DNA of 64,000 nucleotides. It comes from Usitatibacter rugosus (lineage in GTDB: Bacteria; Pseudomonadota; Gammaproteobacteria; Burkholderiales; Usitatibacteraceae). The notes below the pieces were generated by a model. It saw nothing but the letters and a program-made list of their open reading frames with translations. It was not told where the DNA came from and ran no database searches. Positions 21,450 through 29,695 of the stretch are shown here, piece by piece (position 1 is the stretch's first letter; every line of letters starts with the position of its first letter). The stretch is taken from the NCBI RefSeq assembly GCF_013003965.1, contig NZ_CP053069.1:2015419-2079418 (forward strand), read 5' to 3'. The position numbers and the translations under genes were made by a program.

Positions 21450-22466
21450 TCAACGCGCAGCGAGCAACCGACCAAGGCGTGGATACACGCGCAGCGCATT
21501 GCCGGAGTAGATCTTCGCGCGAGCCACATCGTCGAGATGCGCGGCGGCTTCGATGTGGCGCTTGGTATCGTCGAACGCGTACCCCGTGCGCGGATCGGTC
21601 GCCGTCACGGCGCCGAACGTTTCCGAGGCGAAGAGGATGTTGTCCACCGGCACGGTGCGCGTGAGGTAGTCGATGCCCGCCGGGTCGTAGACGCAGGTAT
21701 CGAAGAACACGTTGCCCAGCAGGCGCTCCTCGAGCACGCGGCCGTTGTCGAGGCCGAGCCCGCGGAAGCGTCCCCAGTGGAACGGCACCGCACCGCCGCC
21801 ATGCGGAAGGATGAAACGAAGCGTCGGGAAATCGCGGAACAGGTCCGACAGCAGGAACTGCATAAAGGCGGTCGTGTCGCCGTTCAAGTAGTGCGCCCCC
21901 GAGGTGTGGAAGTTGGGATTGCACGAGGCGCTCACGTGCACCATCGCCGGCACCTCGAGCTCGACCAGCTTCTCGTACAGGGGATACCACGCGCGGTCGG
22001 TGAGCGGCTGGTCCTTCCAGTAGCCGCCGGAAGCGTCGGGATTCAGGTTGCAGCCGACGAAGCCGAGCTCGCCCACGCAGCGCTCCAGCTCCGGGATCGA
22101 GCGCGCCGGGGCCACGCCCGGAGACTGCGGCAGCTGGCACACGCCGGCGAAGCTCTCCGGAAAGATCTTGCTGATGCGGTGGATCAGATCGTTGCTGATC
22201 CGCGCCCAGCGAAGGCTCGTCGCTTCGTTCCCCGCGTGGTGGCCCATCCCCGCGGCCCGCGGCGAGAAGAGCGTGAAGTCGATGCCGCGCTCGCGCATGC
22301 GCTTCAGCTGCGAGTTGCCCACCGTCTCGCGCAGCTCTTCGTCGGAGATCACCGGGTCCTTCGGTTCCGGGAGCGAGCGGTCGAGCGCGGCGGCCATCTG
22401 CGCGTCGCGAAAGTCTTGAAGGCTTTTCGGAAACGTCGTGTAGTGGCCGTGGCAGTCGATGATCAT
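21450..22466 (-). CDS. ligJ: 4-oxalomesaconate hydratase-like amidohydrolase (LigJ type)
   Basis: 338 residues of the amidohydrolase-2 family. The metal motif MIIDCHGHYTT (His6, His8), a middle His in PAMVHVSAS, RFILPHGGGAVPFHWGR and a late acid in FASETFGA match LigJ, which hydrates 4-oxalomesaconate to 4-carboxy-4-hydroxy-2-oxoadipate in protocatechuate/gallate meta-cleavage. It is divergent from the LigK-like aldolase with only 32 bases between starts, and the two reactions are consecutive in that pathway. The ring-cleavage dioxygenase and LigC are not in the window. Confidence 0.8.
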   Translation of the reverse strand: MIIDCHGHYTTFPKSLQDFRDAQMAAALDRSLPEPKDPVISDEELRETVGNSQLKRMRERGIDFTLFSPRAAGMGHHAGNEATSLRWARISNDLIHRISKIFPESFAGVCQLPQSPGVAPARSIPELERCVGELGFVGCNLNPDASGGYWKDQPLTDRAWYPLYEKLVELEVPAMVHVSASCNPNFHTSGAHYLNGDTTAFMQFLLSDLFRDFPTLRFILPHGGGAVPFHWGRFRGLGLDNGRVLEERLLGNVFFDTCVYDPAGIDYLTRTVPVDNILFASETFGAVTATDPRTGYAFDDTKRHIEAAAHLDDVARAKIYSGNALRVYPRLGRLLAAR

Positions 22467-22498
22467 GGGCGGGTACGATACAACAACGGAGGAACACG

Positions 22499-23146
22499 AT
22501 GACCACTCGACCCGACGCAGCGACCCTCGAGGCGCTCAAGCGCTGCGGTGCCGCGACCATCCACGAATCGCAGGCCCAGCGCGGTGCGGTCGACCCGGCC
22601 ATCAAGCCGCTGTCGCCGGCCATGCGCGTCGCGGGCCCGGCGTTCACCGTGAAGTGCAAGCCCGGCGACAACCTGGCGCTGCACTACGCGCTGGTGAAGG
22701 CGCAACCCGGCGACGTGCTCGTGGTGGACTACGAGGGCTTCTCGCAGTCGGGGCCGTGGGGCGACGTGATGACGCTCGCGGCCAAGACCCGCGGGATCGC
22801 CGGCCTCGCGATCGACGGCACGGTGCGCGACTCGACCTCGATCGTCGAGATGGGCTTTCCGGTCTTCTCGCGCGGAGCCTGCATCAAGGGCACGAACAAG
22901 TACCAGCCGGGCGCCGCGGGCATTCCGCTCGTCTTCGGCGGCGTGCTCGTGAATCCGGGCGACATCATCGTGGGCGACGGCGACGGCCTGGTGGTGATCG
23001 ACCAGCGCGAAGTGGCCGAGGTGCTCGCGGCCGCGCAGGCGCGCGAGGCGAAGGAGGAGGCCGTGCGCAAGCGCATCCTCGCGGGGACCACGACGGTGGA
23101 GATCCTGGGCGTCCAGGACCTCCTCGTGAAATACGGAATGACCTGA
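22499..23146 (+). CDS. ligK: RraA-like 4-carboxy-4-hydroxy-2-oxoadipate aldolase (LigK type)
   Basis: 215 residues of the RraA-like fold. GAATIHESQAQRGAVDPAIK opens the protein; the catalytic region includes PGDVLVVDYEGFSQSGPWGD, GLAIDGTVRDS and FSRGACIKGTNK. It should cleave 4-carboxy-4-hydroxy-2-oxoadipate to pyruvate and oxaloacetate and may decarboxylate oxaloacetate. The start follows GGAGGAACACG at a good distance. Pairing with the LigJ-like gene supports the assignment; RraA homologues with regulatory roles are the alternative. Confidence 0.82.
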   Translation: MTTRPDAATLEALKRCGAATIHESQAQRGAVDPAIKPLSPAMRVAGPAFTVKCKPGDNLALHYALVKAQPGDVLVVDYEGFSQSGPWGDVMTLAAKTRGIAGLAIDGTVRDSTSIVEMGFPVFSRGACIKGTNKYQPGAAGIPLVFGGVLVNPGDIIVGDGDGLVVIDQREVAEVLAAAQAREAKEEAVRKRILAGTTTVEILGVQDLLVKYGMT

Positions 23147-23242
23147 GCGTCTGCTTCAGGAGACAGTTGGCCTTTGGTGCTAGTGTCACGCCAGCCTGCT
23201 ACATTTAGCATCTTGCGGAGTCCAACTTTGGGGAGTCAGACG

Positions 23243-24031
23243 ATGAAGCGCGTGGTGACGACAGCAATCCTTCTCGCGGCCAGTCCGGTCGCGCTCGCGG
23301 CGGGCCCTTGGGATGCGACCTTTGCGTTCCAGGTGAGCGCTTTCCGCGCCGACGCCAATACCACGGTCCGCATCGACTCGAACACCGGGCGGCCCGGAAC
23401 TTCGTTCTCGCTGGAAAGCGACCTCGGCGTGGACCGCACGAAGACCCTGCCGCAGATCGATTTCATCTGGCGGGCGTCGCAGCACCATGGCCTCGAAGGC
23501 TCGTACGTGAAGCTCGACCGCAGCGGCACCCGCACGATCAACGGCGAGATCGTCTTCCGCGACACGGTCTATCCGGTCAACACCCAGGTGGACTCGCAAT
23601 TCGAATCGGAAGTGTGGCGCCTGGCCTATCGCTATTCGTTCATCAACGACTCGGGCAACGAGCTCGCCGTGCTCCTCGGAGCGCACTACACGAACCTGAA
23701 GGTGGGCCTGAACGGCCAGGCGGGCTCGGTCAACGAATCCGCGGCGGTCGATTTCCCGCTGCCCACGATCGGCCTTCGCGGCGGCTGGAGGTTCGCGGAC
23801 AACCTTCGCCTCGCCGGCTTCATCCAGTTCCTGAAGCTCAAGGTCGGCGACTACGACGGCAGTCTCGTCAATGCCTCGGGCGGCATCGAGTGGGCGTTCC
23901 ACCCGAACTTCTACGTCGGCGCGGGCTACGTGTACTACAAGTACGAGCTCGATTCCGAGAAGGACAACGTGAAGGGCAAGTTCGACTACCGCTTCGACGG
24001 CCCGGTCATCTACGGCGCCTGGGCGTTCTGA
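23243..24031 (+). CDS. Outer-membrane beta-barrel protein of unknown function
   Basis: 262 residues. The start at 23243 follows GGGGAG and gives a signal peptide MKRVVTTAILLAASPVALAA. The mature chain is made of alternating strands (WRLAYRYSFIN, LAGFIQFLKLKVGDY, YVGAGYVYYKYEL) and ends IYGAWAF with a C-terminal Phe, typical of outer-membrane barrels of about eight strands. The upstream 96 bases carry no clear promoter. It ends 13 bases from the convergent Crp/Fnr gene. Confidence 0.75.
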   Translation: MKRVVTTAILLAASPVALAAGPWDATFAFQVSAFRADANTTVRIDSNTGRPGTSFSLESDLGVDRTKTLPQIDFIWRASQHHGLEGSYVKLDRSGTRTINGEIVFRDTVYPVNTQVDSQFESEVWRLAYRYSFINDSGNELAVLLGAHYTNLKVGLNGQAGSVNESAAVDFPLPTIGLRGGWRFADNLRLAGFIQFLKLKVGDYDGSLVNASGGIEWAFHPNFYVGAGYVYYKYELDSEKDNVKGKFDYRFDGPVIYGAWAF

Positions 24032-24037
24032 TCGGCT

Positions 24038-24062
24038 CGGCGCTTCACTCCCCGAAGCGCCG
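24038..24062. terminator. Hairpin shared by convergent OMP and Crp/Fnr genes
   Basis: A perfect 9-bp stem CGGCGCTTC (24038-24046) with GAAGCGCCG (24054-24062) and a 7-base loop. It spans the stop of the leftward gene and lies 7 bases after the stop of the rightward gene. There is no T-run on either side, so termination is plausible but unproven. Confidence 0.45.
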
Positions 24063-24737
24063 CAGCCCCTCGAGATCCACGATCGAGATTCCCCCGTAGG
24101 CGGGCCGCACCAGGCCCGCCTTCTCCAGCACCTGCAGCGCCTGGTTCACGCGCTGGCGCGAAACCCCCGACAGGTACCCGATCTCCTCCTGCGAGATCTG
24201 GATGTCGGCCGCCTGGTCCGGATAGAGCAGGGGATTGAAGAGTCCCGCGAGCGAACGGGCGACCCGCGCGTCGGGCTCGAGCAGGCGATCCTGCTCCACC
24301 ACCGAGATGAACTGCCCGAGCCGCTCGTTCAGCTGCATGAGCAGGAAGCGGTTGAAGCCGAGGTCGGTATCGAGGAGCCACGTGAACGTGGCGCGCGGCA
24401 TCAGCGCGATGCGGCTCGCGCGCAGCGTCTCGATGTCGTACTTGCGCGTCCGGTCCTTCAGCAGCGAGCCCTCGCCGAACCAGCCGCCGCTCGTGACGCC
24501 GGTGAAGGTCGTGGTCTTTCCGCTGGGCCCGACGCTCGTCATCTTCACGAGGCCATCGACAACGCCGATCCACTGCTCGACGGGCTCTCCCTTTCGACAG
24601 ACGAACGCACCCGCCGCGAACTCGCGGACCTGCGTCTCCGCCTCGACGCGCTCCAGCTGCGCCGGCGTCAGGGATCGCGCCCACAACGAGGCGCTCAGCA
24701 GTTCATTCAGGGTCTCCACGCCGTGATTGTCGGGCAA
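24045..24737 (-). CDS. Crp/Fnr-family transcriptional regulator
   Basis: 230 residues. The cyclic-nucleotide-binding-like domain (about 20-135) has REFAAGAFVCRKGEPVEQWI and GGWFGEGSLLKD. A linking helix is followed by a winged helix: QISQEEIGYLSGVSRQRVNQ and ALQVLEKAGLVR. No N-terminal Cys cluster is present, so it is not a classical oxygen-sensing Fnr. It is divergent from the acyl-CoA synthetase and Liv transporter operon and could regulate it. Confidence 0.85.
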   Translation of the reverse strand: MPDNHGVETLNELLSASLWARSLTPAQLERVEAETQVREFAAGAFVCRKGEPVEQWIGVVDGLVKMTSVGPSGKTTTFTGVTSGGWFGEGSLLKDRTRKYDIETLRASRIALMPRATFTWLLDTDLGFNRFLLMQLNERLGQFISVVEQDRLLEPDARVARSLAGLFNPLLYPDQAADIQISQEEIGYLSGVSRQRVNQALQVLEKAGLVRPAYGGISIVDLEGLRRFGE

Positions 24738-24838
24738 AAGACATTCCTCGCGGGGCTACCCCGGTAAAGTAAGATGCATTCGCCGGCGCAAGACCGGTAC
24801 GAGCTGTGCGTCGCAACCCCCTGGAGGAGCGGCACCTG

Positions 24839-26794
24839 ATGACGGCGATCGGCGTGGAGCGAACCTTTCCCCGCCTCCTGCTGCGCCATGCGCGCGAGCG
24901 GGGTGACAAGCCTGCCATCCGCGAGAAGGACCTCGGCATCTGGCAGTCGTGGAGCTGGGCCGAGGTTCGCGACGAGGTCGAGTGGCTCGCATGCGGATTG
25001 GCCCAGGCCGGGCTCACGCGCGGGCAGCATCTCGCGGTCATCGGCGCCAACCGGCCGCGCCTGTACTGGGCGCTCTCCGCCGCGCAGGCGCTCGGCGCCA
25101 TTCCCGTCCCGTTCTACGAGGACGCGCCGTCGAGCGAGATGACCTACGTCTTCCAGGACGCGCAGATCGGCTTCGCGATCGTCGAGGACCAGGAGCAGGC
25201 CGACAAGCTCTTCGAGATCCTTCCGCAGTGCCCGCATCTGAAGCGCATCTGGTACGACGAGCCGCGGGGCTTGAAGCACTACGACCAGCCCGAGCTCGCG
25301 AGCTACGAGAGCCTGCGCGAGCGCGGCCGGGAATTCGCGAAGGCGAACCCGGCGTTCTTCGCAGCGGAGATCGAGAAGGGCGAGGCGTCCGATCCGGCGA
25401 TCATGCTGTACACGTCCGGCACGACGGGCAGCCCCAAGGGTGTGGTCCTCTCGCACGACAATCTGATTTCATCGAGCCGTGCGTACGCCGAGCTGGAAGG
25501 CCTGCGCGACGACGACGAGGTGCTGGCCTACCTGCCGATGGCCTGGGTGGGCCAGAACGTGTTCTCGTTCGCGCAGCCGATGGTCGTGGGATTCCGCATC
25601 AACTGCCCGGAATCCGCCGAGACCGTGCTCACGGATATGCGCGAGATCGGCCCCACGTACTACTTCGCGCCGCCGCGCGTGCTGGAGGGGCTGCTCACGC
25701 AGGTCACCATCCGCATGGAAGACGCCGGCTGGGTGAAGCGGCGCATGTTCCAGTACTTCATGGGCCTCGCGCGGCGCGTCGGTGCGAAGATCCTCGACGG
25801 CTCGATCGTCGGTTTCGGAGATCGCTTGCTGTATGCACTGGGCGGCGTGCTGGTCTACGGACCGCTGCGCAATGCGCTCGGCATGTCGCGCGTGCGCGTG
25901 GCCTACACAGCGGGCGAGGCGATCGGCCCCGACCTCTTCGTGTTCTACCGCTCGCTCGGCGTGAACCTGAAGCAGCTCTACGGCTCGACCGAGACCTCGG
26001 TGATGGTGTGCGTGCAGCCCAACGGCACCGTGAAGCCCGACACGGTGGGGCCGCCAATGAAGGGCGTGGAGGTCCGCGTCGCCGCGAACGGCGAGATCCT
26101 CCTCAAGAGCCCGGGCCTCTTCGTCGAGTACTACAAGAATCCCGAAGCGACGCGCGAGGTGAAGGATGCGGACGGCTGGTACCACACGGGCGACGCGGGC
26201 TACTTCGACGCCGGCGGGCAGCTGAAGATCATCGACCGCGCGAAGGACGTGGGGAAGCTCTCCGGTGGCACGCTCTTCGCGCCCAAGTACCTCGAGAACA
26301 AGCTCAAGTTCTTCCCGCACATCAAGGAAGCGGTGGCCTTCGGCGACGGCAAGGCCGAGGCGACGGCCATGATCAACATCGACATGCAGGCCGTCGGCGA
26401 TTGGGCCGAGCGCCGCGGGCTGCCGTACTCGGGCTACAACGACCTGGCCGCGAAGCCGCAGGTGTCGGAGCTGATCCGCGAATGCGTCGAGAAGGTCAAC
26501 GCGGACCTCGCGGCCGATCCGACGCTCTCCGGCAGCCAGATCCACCGCTTCGTGATCCTCCACAAGGAGCTGGACGCCGACGACGGCGAGCTCACGCGCA
26601 CGCGCAAGGTCCGGCGCGGGTACATCGGCGAGAAATACGCGGTGATCGTGGAGGCGCTGTACTCCGGCGCTGGAAGCTGCACCGTCGAAGCCCAGGTTCG
26701 ATTCGAGGACGGCCGCACGGGCAACGTGCGCGCCGACCTGCTTGTGCAGGACGCGAAGACCTTCGCGCCGGAAGCCGGGAAGCGCGCCGCATGA
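24839..26794 (+). CDS. AMP-forming acyl-CoA synthetase (long-chain type)
   Basis: 651 residues. The adenylation motif is YTSGTTGSPKGVVLS (near 200), followed by LPMAWVGQNVFSF, AYTAGEAIGPDLF and QLYGSTETS; the hinge region reads GWYHTGDAGYFD and IIDRAKDVGKLSGG. The long form with a C-terminal extension resembles FadD15/long-chain ligases. GGAGG precedes the ATG at 24839. It overlaps the first ABC ATPase gene by four bases (ATGA), so it likely activates the acid imported by that transporter. Confidence 0.88.
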   Translation: MTAIGVERTFPRLLLRHARERGDKPAIREKDLGIWQSWSWAEVRDEVEWLACGLAQAGLTRGQHLAVIGANRPRLYWALSAAQALGAIPVPFYEDAPSSEMTYVFQDAQIGFAIVEDQEQADKLFEILPQCPHLKRIWYDEPRGLKHYDQPELASYESLRERGREFAKANPAFFAAEIEKGEASDPAIMLYTSGTTGSPKGVVLSHDNLISSSRAYAELEGLRDDDEVLAYLPMAWVGQNVFSFAQPMVVGFRINCPESAETVLTDMREIGPTYYFAPPRVLEGLLTQVTIRMEDAGWVKRRMFQYFMGLARRVGAKILDGSIVGFGDRLLYALGGVLVYGPLRNALGMSRVRVAYTAGEAIGPDLFVFYRSLGVNLKQLYGSTETSVMVCVQPNGTVKPDTVGPPMKGVEVRVAANGEILLKSPGLFVEYYKNPEATREVKDADGWYHTGDAGYFDAGGQLKIIDRAKDVGKLSGGTLFAPKYLENKLKFFPHIKEAVAFGDGKAEATAMINIDMQAVGDWAERRGLPYSGYNDLAAKPQVSELIRECVEKVNADLAADPTLSGSQIHRFVILHKELDADDGELTRTRKVRRGYIGEKYAVIVEALYSGAGSCTVEAQVRFEDGRTGNVRADLLVQDAKTFAPEAGKRAA

Positions 26795-27603
26795 ACCTGC
26801 ACGACGCCGAGCCGCAGACGGTCGCCCGCAAGGTGGGCGAGGTCGTCCTGCGGCTGGACGGCGTGTCGCTCGCCTTCGGGGGCGTGAAGGCCCTCACCGA
26901 TGTCTCGTTCGACGTGCGCGAGCACGAGGTGCGCGCCATCATCGGCCCCAACGGAGCCGGCAAGAGCTCGCTGCTGAACGTGATCAACGGCGTGTACCAG
27001 CCGCAGGCCGGCACGATCACGTACCGCGGCGAGACGCGCACGGCGATGGAGCCGCATCACGCCGCGCGCTCGGGCATCGCGCGCACTTTCCAGAGCCTGG
27101 CGCTGTTCAAGGGCATGAGCGTGCTGGACAACATCCTCGCGGGTCGGACGCTGATGATGAAGTCCAACGTCTTCCTCCAGGCGCTTCGCATCGGCCCGGC
27201 GCTGAAGGAGGAGGTCGCGCATCGCAAGCAGGTCGAGGACATCATCGACTTCCTCGAGATCCAGCACGTGAGGAAGACACCGGTCGGGCGCCTGCCCTAC
27301 GGCCTGCAGAAGCGCGTGGATCTCGGGCGCGCGCTCGCCATGGAGCCGAAGGTGCTGCTGCTGGACGAGCCGATGGCCGGGATGAACGTCGAGGAGAAAC
27401 AGGACATGTGCCGCTTCATCCTCGACGTGAACGACGAGTTCGGCACCACGATCGTCCTGATCGAGCACGACATGGGCGTGGTGATGGATCTCTCCGACCG
27501 CGTGGTGGTGCTGGACTACGGCCGCAAGATCGCCGACGGCACGCCCGACGAGGTCCGGTCGAGCCAGGCCGTCATCGACGCCTACCTCGGGGTGAAGCAC
27601 TGA
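26791..27603 (+). CDS. livG: Branched-chain/aromatic acid ABC transporter ATP-binding protein (LivG-like)
   Basis: 270 residues. Walker A GPNGAGKSS, a Q-loop in IARTFQSLALF, the signature region LPYGLQKRVDLGRAL and Walker B LLLDEPMAGM are clear. The terminal region LDYGRKIADGTPDEV and AYLGVK is typical of LivG. It couples ATP hydrolysis to uptake through the following permeases. Start and stop overlap both neighbours. Confidence 0.9.
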   Translation: MNLHDAEPQTVARKVGEVVLRLDGVSLAFGGVKALTDVSFDVREHEVRAIIGPNGAGKSSLLNVINGVYQPQAGTITYRGETRTAMEPHHAARSGIARTFQSLALFKGMSVLDNILAGRTLMMKSNVFLQALRIGPALKEEVAHRKQVEDIIDFLEIQHVRKTPVGRLPYGLQKRVDLGRALAMEPKVLLLDEPMAGMNVEEKQDMCRFILDVNDEFGTTIVLIEHDMGVVMDLSDRVVVLDYGRKIADGTPDEVRSSQAVIDAYLGVKH

Positions 27604-28592
27604 TGAGCCCGGCCACCTCGCGCAACCTCACCATCGCGTTCTTCGTGCTGCTCGCGTTCGGCGCGGTCTCGCCGCTGCTCTTCATGGGCTCGAAGCTGGC
27701 GCCCTGGCTGGAGGTCATCATCGGCGGGCTGATGTCGGGCGTGCTGTATTCGCTGGTCGCCCTGGGGCTGGTGCTGATCTTCAAGGCCTCGGGCGTCTTC
27801 AACTTCGCCCAGGGCGCGATGGTGCTCTTCGCCGCGCTCTCGCTGGTGCGGTTGATGGAGAAGATGCCGTTCATCCTCGCGCTCGCGGTGACGATCGCGA
27901 TCATGGTGGCGCTCGCATGGCTAATCGAGCGGCTGGTGCTGCGCCCGCTCGTGAACCAGGAGGGCATCGTCCTCTTCATGGCGACGCTGGGCGTGGCCTA
28001 CTTCATCGATGGCCTCGGCCAGACGATCTGGGGCAGCGACATCTACACGCTGCACGTCGGCATGCCCAAGGAGCCGAAGATCCTCTTCGAGAGCACGTTC
28101 GAGGGCGGGATCCTCGTCTCGATGGAGGACGTGATCGCCGCGATCCTGGCGGCGGTGATGGTCGCCGCGCTGGCGCTCTTCTTCCAGAAGACGAGCACCG
28201 GGCGGGCGCTTCGCGCCGTGGCGGACGACCACCAGGCCGCGCAGTCGATCGGCATCCCGTTGAACCGCATCTGGGTGATCGTGTGGAGCGTCGCGGGCCT
28301 GGTGGCCCTCGTGGCCGGCATCATATGGGGCTCGAAGCTCGGCGTGCAGTTCTCGCTGCAGCTCGTGGCGCTGAAGGCGCTGCCGGTGGTGATCCTCGGC
28401 GGCTTCACCTCCATTCCCGGAGCGATCATCGGCGGCCTCATCATCGGCCTGGGCGAGAAGGTCTCGGAGGTCTATCTCGGTCCCACGCTGGGCGGCGGCA
28501 TCGAGAACTGGTTCGCGTATGTCCTCGCGCTCATCTTCCTGCTGTTCCGCCCCGAAGGCCTGTTCGGCGAGCGGCACATAGATAGGGTGTGA
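27603..28592 (+). CDS. livH: ABC transporter permease (LivH-like)
   Basis: 329 residues with about eight hydrophobic segments. GGLMSGVLYSLVALGLVLIF, FNFAQGAMVLFAA and the cytoplasmic loop GRALRAVADDHQAAQSIGI are characteristic of LivH-type permeases. GAIIGGLIIGLGEKVSE near the end also fits. Its start shares one base with the livG stop (TGATG). Confidence 0.9.
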   Translation: MSPATSRNLTIAFFVLLAFGAVSPLLFMGSKLAPWLEVIIGGLMSGVLYSLVALGLVLIFKASGVFNFAQGAMVLFAALSLVRLMEKMPFILALAVTIAIMVALAWLIERLVLRPLVNQEGIVLFMATLGVAYFIDGLGQTIWGSDIYTLHVGMPKEPKILFESTFEGGILVSMEDVIAAILAAVMVAALALFFQKTSTGRALRAVADDHQAAQSIGIPLNRIWVIVWSVAGLVALVAGIIWGSKLGVQFSLQLVALKALPVVILGGFTSIPGAIIGGLIIGLGEKVSEVYLGPTLGGGIENWFAYVLALIFLLFRPEGLFGERHIDRV

Positions 28593-28596
28593 CGCC

Positions 28597-29661
28597 GTGA
28601 TCTACCGCGAAGCCGGCCAGTTCAAGACGACCTACGCGTCGGACCAGCAGCTTTTCCCGATCCTGCAGGACCGCGTGTTCGTGATCGGCTTCCTCGTGTT
28701 CGCGTTCGGCGTGATGCCGTTCATCGGCACGGAGTACCTCTTCCGCGCGATCCTCGTGCCGTTCCTCATCCTCTCGCTCGCGGCGATCGGCTTGAACATC
28801 CTCGTCGGGTACTGCGGCCAGGTATCGCTCGGCACGGGGGCCTTCATGGCGGTGGGCGCGTATGCCGCCTACAACCTAGCCATCCGCGTGCCGGACCTGA
28901 ACCTCATCGTGGTGTTCCTGCTCTCGGGGGTTTTCTCCTCGCTGGTGGGCGTGCTGTTCGGGTTCCCCAGCCTTCGCATCAAGGGCTTCTACCTCGCGGT
29001 GGCCACGCTCGCGGCGCAGTTCTTCATCGACTGGTTGTTCGCGCGCGTGAAGTGGTTCACCAACGACTCGTCGTCGGGGAGCGTTTCGGCGCCGCCCCTC
29101 GAGATCTTCGGGCGCGTGTTCGATTCGCCGGAGGAGAAGTACCTGCTGGTGCTCGCGTTCGTGTGCGTCTTCGCGCTCATCGCGAGGAACCTCACGCGCG
29201 GGGCGATCGGCCGCTCGTGGATGGCCACGCGCGACATGGACGTCGCGGCCGAGGTGATCGGCATCCGCCCGATGGCGGCCAAGCTCTCGGCCTTCGCGGT
29301 GAGCTCCTTTTTCGTCGGCGTGGCCGGCGCGCTGTGGGCGTTCGTGTACCTGGGCTCCTGGGAGCCGCTCGCCTTCGACGTGAACCGGTCGTTCCAGCTG
29401 CTCTTCATGATCATCATCGGCGGGCTGGGGTCGATCCTTGGATCGTTCCTCGGCGCTGCGTTCATCGTGATCCTGCCGCTGGTGCTGAACCAGCTGCCGC
29501 GTGCGCTCGGCGTCTCGCTGTCCACGGAGATGGTCTCGCACATCGAGATCATGGTCTTTGGCGCCTTGATCGTGATCTTCCTCATCGCCGAGCCCCGCGG
29601 CCTCGCACGCCTGTGGGCCGTCGGCAAGGAAAAGCTTCGCCTGTGGCCGTTTCCGCATTGA
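28597..29661 (+). CDS. livM: ABC transporter permease (LivM-like)
   Basis: 354 residues from GTG at 28597, 4 bases after livH. About nine hydrophobic segments; LNILVGYCGQVSLGTGAFMA and the loop GRSWMATRDMDVAAEVIGIR are LivM signatures. It forms the inner-membrane channel with LivH. Confidence 0.9.
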   Translation: MIYREAGQFKTTYASDQQLFPILQDRVFVIGFLVFAFGVMPFIGTEYLFRAILVPFLILSLAAIGLNILVGYCGQVSLGTGAFMAVGAYAAYNLAIRVPDLNLIVVFLLSGVFSSLVGVLFGFPSLRIKGFYLAVATLAAQFFIDWLFARVKWFTNDSSSGSVSAPPLEIFGRVFDSPEEKYLLVLAFVCVFALIARNLTRGAIGRSWMATRDMDVAAEVIGIRPMAAKLSAFAVSSFFVGVAGALWAFVYLGSWEPLAFDVNRSFQLLFMIIIGGLGSILGSFLGAAFIVILPLVLNQLPRALGVSLSTEMVSHIEIMVFGALIVIFLIAEPRGLARLWAVGKEKLRLWPFPH

Positions 29662-29695
29662 TGTCCGTCCGTCTCGTACAACGAAGGAGGAGAAC

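Noticed and set aside
24738-24838. Possible Crp/Fnr operator between the regulator and the acyl-CoA synthetase.
   Set aside because: No TTGAT-N4-ATCAA or TGTGA-N6-TCACA pair could be found.
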